DNA of 14,874 nt from Chloroflexia bacterium (GTDB taxonomy: Bacteria; Chloroflexota; Chloroflexia; Thermomicrobiales; JALYUS01). Each line of letters opens with the position of its first letter. Position 1 is the stretch's first letter. A model generated the notes under the pieces. That model was given only the letters and a program-made list of their open reading frames with translations. It ran no database searches and had not been told where the DNA came from. Both the position numbers and the translations under genes were made by a program. The stretch covers positions 1-14,874 of the forward strand of contig JAICJW010000055.1 of NCBI GenBank assembly GCA_025928215.1. Reading direction: 5' to 3'. This document shows positions 7,584 through 13,325 of the stretch, in pieces.

Positions 7584-8426
7584 TCATCCCAGAACGTCCG
7601 CGAGGCGGTCGAGTTGGCCAAGATGTGCGGTCGTCGGGAAAAGGACGAGATGGTCGCAGCCGGCTTCCGCGTAGCCACGGATGAACTGGACGATGGATTG
7701 CGGCGTGGTGAGCAGGCCGGCGGCGATTCGTTCGGCGAAGGGGCCAGTGAACGCATAATAGTCGAGCAGGTAGCGCCTGCCCACCTCCGCCTCGTCCGCG
7801 CCGAGCGCGTAATAGCCCATCGCCCAGAGGCGCGGATGGCCCGGTCGCCCGGCGTCGGCCCAGGCGGCGCGCGCCTTATCGGCGGCGAGAGCGAAGGCGC
7901 GCGGTGGCCCGCCGCCGTGGATATAGCCGTCCGCATAGCGCGCGGCGCGGGCATAGGCGCTGTCGTTCAACCCGCCGACGAGCAATTCCGGCCCACCGGG
8001 TTGGATCGGGCGCGGGCCAAGCCGCGCATTTTCCCACTGCGATCGCAGCGCGGCCAGTTGCTCGCTCAGACGGCGTCCGCGTGCATGATAGGCGACACCG
8101 GCGGCAACGTAGTCATCCTTGCGCGCGCCGAGGGCGAGGCCGAGCGTCAGCCGCCCACCAGAGAGCGCGTCCACCGTCGCGGCGGCTTTGGCGAGCAGCG
8201 TGTCATTATGCAGCGGGCCAATCATCACCGTCGTTGCGAGACGGATGCGGGTCGTCAGCCCAGCAGCGACGGCGAGAGTTGTCAGCGCGTCGTAACTGTC
8301 GTAAACGAGCCGGTCGAAGACGCCGAGGCTGGCGAATGGTCCGCGATCCGCCGCGCACGCCCACTCACGCACGAGATCGCCCGTCGCTCCCCGCAGCGTA
8401 TTCGGCAGCCCAATCCCAACCTCCAT
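7584..8426 (-). CDS. LLM class flavin- or F420-dependent oxidoreductase
   Basis: A luciferase-like monooxygenase-superfamily protein of 280 residues, expected to be a TIM barrel using reduced flavin or coenzyme F420. The family pattern is clear: MEVGIGLPN at the first strand, FDRLVYDSYDALTTLAVAAG at 37-56, TRIRLATTVMIGPLHN at 59-74, LLAKAAATVDALSGGRLTLGLALG at 77-100, and GGPELLVGGLND at 144-155. These are the strand-1, dehydrogenase-loop and phosphate-binding segments of the family. The start ATG at 8426 has GGAAGGA about eight bases upstream. It sits between the ligase and the monooxygenase/reductase in one apparent operon, which argues for a role in the same pathway, perhaps a reduction or oxidation of a CoA intermediate. 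Which cofactor and which step cannot be decided from sequence. Such an enzyme is not a standard member of the Azoarcus 2-aminobenzoate gene cluster as I remember it. Confidence 0.88.
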   Translation of the reverse strand: MEVGIGLPNTLRGATGDLVREWACAADRGPFASLGVFDRLVYDSYDALTTLAVAAGLTTRIRLATTVMIGPLHNDTLLAKAAATVDALSGGRLTLGLALGARKDDYVAAGVAYHARGRRLSEQLAALRSQWENARLGPRPIQPGGPELLVGGLNDSAYARAARYADGYIHGGGPPRAFALAADKARAAWADAGRPGHPRLWAMGYYALGADEAEVGRRYLLDYYAFTGPFAERIAAGLLTTPQSIVQFIRGYAEAGCDHLVLFPTTAHLGQLDRLADVLG

Positions 8427-8448
8427 GCCACGGTCCTTCCGGAAACGA

Positions 8449-8467
8449 AACCGCCGATTTGGCGGTT
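8449..8467 (-). repeat. intergenic stem-loop between ligase and LLM genes
   Basis: AACCGCC-GATTT-GGCGGTT is a perfect seven-base-pair inverted repeat with a five-base loop, lying in the 50-base gap between the ligase stop and the LLM start. On the minus-strand transcript it is followed by TCGTTTCC, not a run of U, so it is not a convincing terminator. It could act as an RNA-stability or processing element that sets the ratio of ligase to downstream products. Confidence 0.4.
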
Positions 8468-8476
8468 CAATTCATT

Positions 8477-10117
8477 TCAATCTCCGCTCTGGCGGAGGCG
8501 GAAGCGCTGCAGTTTGCCGGTTTCGGTGTACGGGAGGGCGGTGACGAACTCAATGACGCGGGGATACTTGTACGGGGCGATCTCCGCTTTGACGAAGTTT
8601 TGCAGTTCGCTGACCGTCTCCGCTGTCGCGTCCGCCGGATCGCGCAGGACGATGAAGGCGGCGACGACATGACCGCGCGCCGTGTCGGGGAGGCCGACAA
8701 CGGCGCATTCCTGTACCTTCGGATGCTCGCGCAGGACATTCTCGATCTCCGGCCCGGCGATGTTGTAGCCGGAGGAAATAATCATATCGTCCGCGCGGGC
8801 CTGATAATGAAAGTAGCCATCCGCGTCCATCAGATACATATCGCCGGTAAGGTTCCAGCCATGTTGCACGTAGGTATGTTGGCGATCAGGATCATCGAGG
8901 TAGCGGCAGCCCGTCGGGCCGCGCACCGCGAGCCGACCGACGCTGCCGGGTGGCAGGGGATTGCCATCCTCATCCACAACGCGCGCTTCGTAGCCGAAAA
9001 TCGGCTTACCGGTCGCGCCGGGGCGGATGTCGTCCCCGGCGGCGGAGATGAAAATGTGCAGCATCTCCGTCGCGCCGATGCCATCAATCAATTTGATCCC
9101 TGTCGCCTCCTGCCAGGCGTCATAGGTTGGCAGCGGCAGCGTTTCGCCCGCCGAGACGCACTTTGTGAGTGAGGAGAGGTCGTAATCACCGACCATGCTC
9201 GTCAGGCGGCGGTACATCGTCGGCGCGGTGAAGAGGATGCTGACGCGGTAACGCTGGATCGCATCGAGCAGGCCGTTCGGGCTTGGTTGCTCGATCAGGA
9301 CGGTGGATGCGCCGACGCGGAAGGGGAAAAGCACAAGGCCGCCGAGCGCAAAGGTGAAGCCGAGCGGCGGCGTGCCGCAGAAGACATCGTCCGCCGTTGG
9401 TTGGAGGATATGCGCGGAGAAGCAATCGCAGATCGCCAGCACATCGCGATGCATGTGCATCGTCCCCTTCGCCCGGCCGGTCGAGCCGGAGGTGAAGGCG
9501 ATCAGGGCGACGTCGTCGCTCGCAGTCGCGACATTCGTGAAGGTCTCCGGTTTGCCCGCGCTGATCGCTTCGAGCGTGTCGGGATGATCGCCGGCATGAT
9601 AGCGGCAGACGCGCGGATCGAGGCCCGCATCGCTCGCGCGCACCTGTTCGGCAGCGGCGTGCATCTCGTCCGCGAACCGGCCATCGCAGAGGGCGACGGT
9701 GACACGCGCCTTCGTCATTACGGAGGTCAGTTCCCGCGCCCGCAGGAGCGGCATCGTCGCGACGGCAATTGCGCCCGCCTTGAGAACGGCGAACCAGGCG
9801 GCAACGAGCATCGGATTGTTCGGCCCGCGCAGGAGGACGCGGTTGCCGGGGAGAACGCCGAGGTCCGCGACGAGCACATGCGCGATGCGGTTCGCCTGCG
9901 CAAGCAGCGCGCGATAGGTGATCGTCTGCCCCTCGAAGTGGAGGGCGGGGCGCTCGCCGTGCGGGCCGTTTGCCGTCGTGTCGAGCAGTGCGACGGCGCT
10001 ATTCAGTTGGGCGGGGTAGGAGAGCGGCGAATCGAAGGCGGGCCAGTCGGCGGGCGGCGGGAGATGATCGCGCGCGAAGGTATCCACATGGCCGGTCGGC
10101 CCGAACTGCACTGCCAT
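8477..10117 (-). CDS. 2-aminobenzoate (anthranilate)-CoA ligase, benzoate-CoA ligase family
   Basis: A 546-residue ANL-superfamily adenylating enzyme, likely converting anthranilate, ATP and CoA to 2-aminobenzoyl-CoA, AMP and PPi in the cytoplasm. The N-terminus HVDTFARDHLPPPADWP and the segment GNRVLLRGPNNPMLVAAWFA (91-110) are characteristic of the aryl-CoA ligases close to 2-aminobenzoate-CoA ligase. The ATP motif TSGSTGRAKG is at 209-218, the A5 motif GIGATEMLHIF at 346-356, Asp426 in NLTGDMY binds ribose, and the C-terminal catalytic Lys535 sits in ETGKLQRFR. The start ATG at 10117 has a strong GGAGGGAGGGAGAGG ribosome site. It is the first gene of the minus-strand operon and is followed by the LLM and monooxygenase/reductase genes. 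The specific substrate rests on family resemblance plus the neighbouring 2-aminobenzoyl-CoA-type enzyme; benzoate or salicylate activation is the main alternative. Confidence 0.87.
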   Translation of the reverse strand: MAVQFGPTGHVDTFARDHLPPPADWPAFDSPLSYPAQLNSAVALLDTTANGPHGERPALHFEGQTITYRALLAQANRIAHVLVADLGVLPGNRVLLRGPNNPMLVAAWFAVLKAGAIAVATMPLLRARELTSVMTKARVTVALCDGRFADEMHAAAEQVRASDAGLDPRVCRYHAGDHPDTLEAISAGKPETFTNVATASDDVALIAFTSGSTGRAKGTMHMHRDVLAICDCFSAHILQPTADDVFCGTPPLGFTFALGGLVLFPFRVGASTVLIEQPSPNGLLDAIQRYRVSILFTAPTMYRRLTSMVGDYDLSSLTKCVSAGETLPLPTYDAWQEATGIKLIDGIGATEMLHIFISAAGDDIRPGATGKPIFGYEARVVDEDGNPLPPGSVGRLAVRGPTGCRYLDDPDRQHTYVQHGWNLTGDMYLMDADGYFHYQARADDMIISSGYNIAGPEIENVLREHPKVQECAVVGLPDTARGHVVAAFIVLRDPADATAETVSELQNFVKAEIAPYKYPRVIEFVTALPYTETGKLQRFRLRQSGD

Positions 10118-10173
10118 CGCCTCTCCCTCCCTCCGCGTTGGCGCGCCGGAGTTTCCGCTTTCCCGATGGCCTG

Positions 10174-10201
10174 AGTGTCCGTCAGTTCACGGATTTGTCA
10201 A
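10174..10201 (-). promoter_or_regulatory. candidate promoter and operator of the anthranilate operon
   Basis: On the minus strand a consensus TTGACA occupies 10201-10196 and a weak GACACT (10179-10174) lies 16 bases downstream, about 57 bases before the ligase start. The spacer holds an inverted repeat, TCCGT-CAGTTC-ACGGA (10178-10193). A regulator bound there would sit directly between the two promoter boxes. The strong -35 with a poor -10 fits a regulated promoter, but no regulator gene is present in the window. Confidence 0.4.
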
Positions 10202-10214
10202 GCGCTCTTTTCGC

Positions 10215-10243
10215 CTGCGACGTGTGGACGCGCGTCGTATAAT
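10215..10243 (+). promoter_or_regulatory. candidate promoter for the 85-residue protein and RidA genes
   Basis: A perfect TATAAT occupies 10238-10243. The best partner 17 bases upstream is CTGCGA (10215-10220), three of six matches. A ten-base palindrome, GACGCGCGTC, fills 10227-10236 between the boxes and could be an operator or chance in GC-rich DNA. Transcription would begin near 10250, about 95 bases before the first gene. The site is divergent from the ligase promoter. Confidence 0.4.
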
Positions 10244-10344
10244 GAAGTGAATACCTCTCACTCCTGTATCTTCGTGGGTACGGTTCACATTCGCGGAATC
10301 GCAACAATGGCAGTTTCGGTTGGCATGTCGGAAGGAAGTATCCC

Positions 10345-10602
10345 ATGTTCAATCAAGGGCCCGGCTCGTATCGCGGCGATGATCGGATTGACCTCGCCGG
10401 CCCCAACCGCATGCTCGAACGCGCCCGTAACCGCACGCAGAATCACTACACGGGTAATGAGGAGGCGGTGCGTGGAGAAGCGACGGCCGCGGAGGCAGCG
10501 GAAGCGCGGAAAGATGCCGCCCGCGTCGCCCGTGAAGCGACACATCCGTCGCTCGGCGAGCGGGTACACGGCTGGTGGTCGCGTCGTTTCCATCGAGCAT
10601 AA
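10345..10602 (+). CDS. small charged protein of unknown function
   Basis: An 85-residue reading frame that I do not recognise. The start ATG at 10345 is preceded by GGAAGGAAG at about 10330-10338, a convincing ribosome site. The N-terminal 35 residues are Gly/Asn/Arg-rich and polar. Residues 38-65 are Ala/Glu/Arg-rich (EEAVRGEATAAEAAEARKDA) and should form one long amphipathic or coiled helix. The C-terminus is basic and aromatic (HGWWSRRFHRA), the kind of tail that can touch membranes or nucleic acid. There is no signal peptide, membrane segment or cysteine. The RidA gene follows 45 bases later on the same strand and is probably co-transcribed. It could be a small structural or regulatory partner; no function is claimed. 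The coding call rests on the ribosome site, the promoter and tight spacing. Confidence 0.6.
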   Translation: MFNQGPGSYRGDDRIDLAGPNRMLERARNRTQNHYTGNEEAVRGEATAAEAAEARKDAARVAREATHPSLGERVHGWWSRRFHRA

Positions 10603-10647
10603 CCGGATGGAAGAAGATCGCGTCGCACAGTGAATGACGAGGGCGCC

Positions 10648-11046
10648 ATGGAATCGCTGCAACCGTCTGGTTGGCCGCAACCGCGCGGCTACGCCAATGG
10701 GATCGTCGCGGAAGGGCGAATCGTTTTCGTTGCCGGGCAGATCGGCTGGAATGCGCGCGGCGAATTCGAGACGGACGACTTCGTCGGGCAGGTGCGGCAG
10801 GCACTCCGCAATGTCGTCGCGGTGCTCGCCGAAGCGGGCGCGGCGCCGGAGCGGATCGCACGGATGACCTGGTACATCACGGACAAAGCGGCGTATCGCG
10901 CCTCGCTTCGGGACGTGGGACGCGTCTATCGCGAGGTGATCGGCGCGCACTATCCGGCGATGACGCTCGTGCAGGTGGCGGCGCTGCTTGAAGACCAGGC
11001 GAAGGTCGAGATCGAAGCGACCGCCGTCCTCCCGACGCATGCATAG
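10648..11046 (+). CDS. RidA (YjgF/YER057c/UK114) family protein, Arg105 position is Met
   Basis: A 132-residue RidA-superfamily protein; archetypes are trimeric enamine/imine deaminases. The start ATG at 10648 is preferred because GAGGG lies four bases upstream; an in-frame GTG at 10630 has no usable ribosome site. Family features are RIVFVAGQIGWNARGEF near 24-40, QVRQALRNVVAVLAEAGA near 48-65, an RMTWYIT strand, and the closing VEIEATAV (120-127). The arginine that anchors the substrate carboxylate in E. coli RidA (Arg105) aligns with Met105 in YPAMTLVQV. Hydrolysis of 2-aminoacrylate is therefore unlikely, and a bulkier neutral substrate is plausible. RidA-like genes are, as I recall, frequent companions of 2-aminobenzoate-CoA gene sets. 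The product of the monooxygenase/reductase is an enamine, so hydrolysis of its amino group is an attractive but inferred role. The gene is divergent from that operon. Confidence 0.88.
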   Translation: MESLQPSGWPQPRGYANGIVAEGRIVFVAGQIGWNARGEFETDDFVGQVRQALRNVVAVLAEAGAAPERIARMTWYITDKAAYRASLRDVGRVYREVIGAHYPAMTLVQVAALLEDQAKVEIEATAVLPTHA

Positions 11047-11226
11047 GTTCGGCGGTTGGAATCGCAGATCAACGCGGCAAGCACGAGACAGCGCGCAAAA
11101 ATGTGAAGCCCCGGCAGCCTCTGCTCCATTCCGACTACTGCGGCCTTGCGGCTTTGGTATCCGGCTGGGTGCGTCGGTCATCGGGACCTCACAATCATGA
11201 ATATACAGGGCGTTCGGACATTTGTC

Positions 11227-11247
11227 AATACCCTGACTTAAGGTATT
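11227..11247. promoter_or_regulatory. operator-like palindrome upstream of the RAM gene
   Basis: AATACC-(9 bases)-GGTATT forms an AT-rich inverted repeat centred near 11237, in the 280-base stretch between RidA and the RAM gene and about 35 bases before a TACAAT box. It has only a short TTTTC after it, so an operator is more likely than a terminator. The rest of 11047-11226 shows nothing I can name. Confidence 0.35.
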
Positions 11248-11258
11248 TTCAAGATCGC

Positions 11259-11287
11259 CATCGAGCGGCCCGGCGCTGCGGTACAAT
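11259..11287 (+). promoter_or_regulatory. candidate promoter of the RAM gene
   Basis: TACAAT at 11282-11287 (five of six matches to TATAAT) lies 39 bases before the RAM gene's ATG. No good -35 is visible at 16-18 bases upstream (CATCGA is the closest at 17), so the promoter may depend on an activator, perhaps at the palindrome at 11227-11247. Confidence 0.35.
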
Positions 11288-11326
11288 AGCGGCATCGAAT
11301 CGCGGCGGCACGGCAGGAGGCGGGAG

Positions 11327-11563
11327 ATGGCACGAGGCTACGTCTTTGTGGACACCGAGGTCGGCAAGGGGCAGACCGTGCGCGAGCATCTGCTCCAGAC
11401 GCAGGGCATCGTCGCGGCGGACCTCGTGATGGGGCCGCATGATCTCGTCGTTATTGTCGAGGAGCCGTCAATCGAGGAAGTCGGTCGCGTCGTTGTGCGC
11501 GACGTGCATGGCACGCCCGGCGTCAAGAATACCATCACCATGATCGTAATCAACAGGGAATGA
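11327..11563 (+). CDS. stand-alone Lrp/AsnC ligand-binding (RAM) domain protein
   Basis: A 78-residue protein that consists only of the effector-binding alpha/beta sandwich of Lrp/AsnC regulators, without a DNA-binding helix-turn-helix. The ATG at 11327 has a perfect AGGAGG six bases upstream. The beta-alpha-beta-beta-alpha-beta order is visible: GYVFVDTEVGKG (4-15), a helix with VREHLLQTQG, ADLVMGPHDLVVIVEEP (31-47) carrying the family G-x-x-D loop, a helix around 48-61, and TPGVKNTITMIVIN (63-76). Proteins of this type form ring-like oligomers and bind amino acids or related small molecules; some modulate full-length Lrp proteins or enzymes. It has its own promoter and lies between RidA and the c-di-GMP genes, with no clear partner. 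The family call is firm; the ligand is unknown. Confidence 0.85.
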   Translation: MARGYVFVDTEVGKGQTVREHLLQTQGIVAADLVMGPHDLVVIVEEPSIEEVGRVVVRDVHGTPGVKNTITMIVINRE

Positions 11564-11747
11564 TCCCTTCTTTGCTTCACGCCCGGATGCGCGTATACCC
11601 GGCGGCACATGGCTCGTTCGTCTTCTTCCCTGTGATCGCTTCCTCCGCCTTGCGCAGCGATCTCTTCTCCCTGACCGTATCAAATTGGCTCGATAGACGT
11701 TAGTATATATATAGATTCGAGGATTGTTTGCGGCGAGGATCGTACGA
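11564..11747. other. intergenic region without a gene
   Basis: This 184-base stretch between the RAM gene and the HD-GYP gene shows no supported reading frame and no clear terminator hairpin. It is pyrimidine-rich at 11564-11660 and becomes AT-rich at its end, where a TATATATATA run (11704-11713) forms part of a candidate promoter. Confidence 0.4.
11685..11713 (+). promoter_or_regulatory. candidate promoter of the c-di-GMP gene pair
   Basis: TTGGCT (11685-11690) and TATATA (11708-11713) are separated by 17 bases, followed by an AT-rich run. Transcription would begin near 11720, about 28 bases before the ATG at 11748. That start site would leave the alternative TTG at 11724 almost without a leader, which supports the ATG start. 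Confidence 0.42.
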
Positions 11748-13298
11748 ATGCGTCACAACACGCTATGGGGAGGGGTCATTGCGCTGCCATTGCTGACCCT
11801 GCTTCTCTTCCTCGGTGGCATCGTTCCTGATCCCGTGTGGCAGGGGCCACGCTTCCATTTTATCGTCGTCACCCTCACCACCGCGCTCGCGCTTGCGATG
11901 GCGCTGCTCATGGTGCGTGCGGCGACCCAACTGCGCGACGTGCGCGTTTTTTTTCTCTCACTCGCCTATATGGGCATCGCGGGAATTTTCCTCGTCCATG
12001 CGCTGACGACGCCGGGGGCGCTGATTGCCGGCAACAATCCCTGGGTCGGATTCTCCGCATGGGCGAGCCTCGGTGTTGGCGCAGCCTTCTTCACGCTGAG
12101 TACGATACGATGGAGCGCCGAACACCAGCAGCGCATTATCGCGCGGCAAATGGCGCTTCTCGGGGCATTTCTGCTCGCGCTGCTGGCCTATGGAGCAATT
12201 GCAGTCGCCGATGCGGCGCGAAGCGGTGTTCCGGCTGAGGATCACGCCGCGCATGGCGAATATGCCGCACATGGGGCCGTCGGGAGCGCCGTGAGCCGAT
12301 TTGGTTTTCTTGCCAATCCATCCATCGGCAAAATCGCGGCGTTGTTGACGCTGGCGCTTCTCGCGTTCGTGATCGTGCGGTATCGCGCTATCTACCGCAC
12401 CGCGCCGTCACCGCTTGTCGCGGCCATGCTCGTCAGCGCGCTATTTCTCGCGCAGAGCCAGGTTGCGATGGCCCTCACGGCGGTTTGGCACGCCAGTTGG
12501 TGGGAATACCATGTCTTGATGCTCGCGGCGTTCGGCACGACGATTTTCGGTCTCGTGCAGGAGTATGCCGATGCGGGAAGCGTACACGGCGTCATCGAGG
12601 GGTTGCTCGTGCGCGATACGATCACCCAGGTGCAACGCGGCTATACCGAGGTGATCGTTGCCCTGGTGGAGGCGGTCGAAGCGAAGGATCCCTCTACGCG
12701 TGGCCACACGCAGCGCGTCGCGGAACTGGCCCTCGCCATCGGGCGCGCGTTGCGGCTTCCCCCGGAACAGTTGCGCGTCCTTAACCGGGCGGCGCTCCTG
12801 CATGATGTTGGCAAGATTGGTGTGCCGGATGCGATTCTCAATAAGCCAGGGCGGCTGACGGAGGAGGAGTTCGCCATCATCAAGGAGCATCCCATGCAGG
12901 GATACGCGATGATCGCCCATGTGCGCTCGCTCCGCGATGAACTCGGCGGCATTCGCTCCCATCATGAGCGGCTCGACGGCTCCGGATATCCTGACGGCCT
13001 CGCGGGGAACGCAATCCCGCTGATCGCCCGGATTATTGCCGTGAGCGATGTCTTCGACGCCCTCACCTCGCCGCGACCGTATCGCGGCCCGTGGTCATGC
13101 GAGCAGGCATTCGCGCTGATTGATGCGGAGGCGGGTACGCGGCTGGACGCTGATGCCGTCGCGGCGCTCCATAGCGTGTTGGAGACCACTCCGGCAACGC
13201 GGCTGGAGTCGTCGGTACTGCCGCCACGTGGTGAGCGTATTCAGCCCGAAGGCACACGCGGGCAACGTGTGAGGGGAATTGATCCGGCAGTATCTTAA
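11748..13298 (+). CDS. membrane HD-GYP domain protein, probable cyclic-di-GMP phosphodiesterase
   Basis: A 516-residue protein with an N-terminal membrane sensor of about eight segments (near 6-24, 37-57, 65-87, 98-120, 131-153, 193-210, 222-247, 252-272) and a cytoplasmic HD-GYP domain (about 300-478). The metal and signature residues are present: His320 in STRGHTQRVAE, LLHDVGKIGVP (350-360) with His352-Asp353, His381, HHERLDGSGYPDGL (405-418) with the GYP at 413-415, and Asp434. It should hydrolyse c-di-GMP. The loop at 154-192 is predicted to be outside the membrane and carries His166, His169 and His175 among acidic residues. The membrane part resembles, from memory, sensors in Chloroflexota and actinobacterial cyclases, with FHF and FLVHALTTPG motifs. 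ATG 11748 is chosen over TTG 11724 because a GAGGAT lies about eight bases upstream. A diguanylate cyclase follows 27 bases later. Confidence 0.92.
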   Translation: MRHNTLWGGVIALPLLTLLLFLGGIVPDPVWQGPRFHFIVVTLTTALALAMALLMVRAATQLRDVRVFFLSLAYMGIAGIFLVHALTTPGALIAGNNPWVGFSAWASLGVGAAFFTLSTIRWSAEHQQRIIARQMALLGAFLLALLAYGAIAVADAARSGVPAEDHAAHGEYAAHGAVGSAVSRFGFLANPSIGKIAALLTLALLAFVIVRYRAIYRTAPSPLVAAMLVSALFLAQSQVAMALTAVWHASWWEYHVLMLAAFGTTIFGLVQEYADAGSVHGVIEGLLVRDTITQVQRGYTEVIVALVEAVEAKDPSTRGHTQRVAELALAIGRALRLPPEQLRVLNRAALLHDVGKIGVPDAILNKPGRLTEEEFAIIKEHPMQGYAMIAHVRSLRDELGGIRSHHERLDGSGYPDGLAGNAIPLIARIIAVSDVFDALTSPRPYRGPWSCEQAFALIDAEAGTRLDADAVAALHSVLETTPATRLESSVLPPRGERIQPEGTRGQRVRGIDPAVS

Positions 13299-13325
13299 CG
13301 GTGCGAGATAGCGACGAGCGATCAC

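Noticed and set aside
10630..10647. GTG start for RidA
   Set aside because: There is no suitably spaced ribosome site; the ATG at 10648 has GAGGG just upstream and gives the usual family length.
11227..11252. Intrinsic terminator after RidA
   Set aside because: The stem is AT-rich and only six base pairs, with a nine-base loop and four T; it lies about 180 bases past the RidA stop and close to the next promoter.
10285..11295. Long minus-strand reading frame of 336 codons
   Set aside because: It lies opposite the 85-residue protein and RidA genes, has biased composition and no recognisable domain; GC-rich codon bias creates such shadows.
11704..11713. TA dinucleotide run as a repeat element
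   Set aside because: It is only ten bases long and is better explained as the AT-rich -10 region of a promoter.
11724..11747. TTG start for the HD-GYP protein
   Set aside because: The ATG at 11748 has the better ribosome site, and the predicted promoter would start transcription almost at the TTG.
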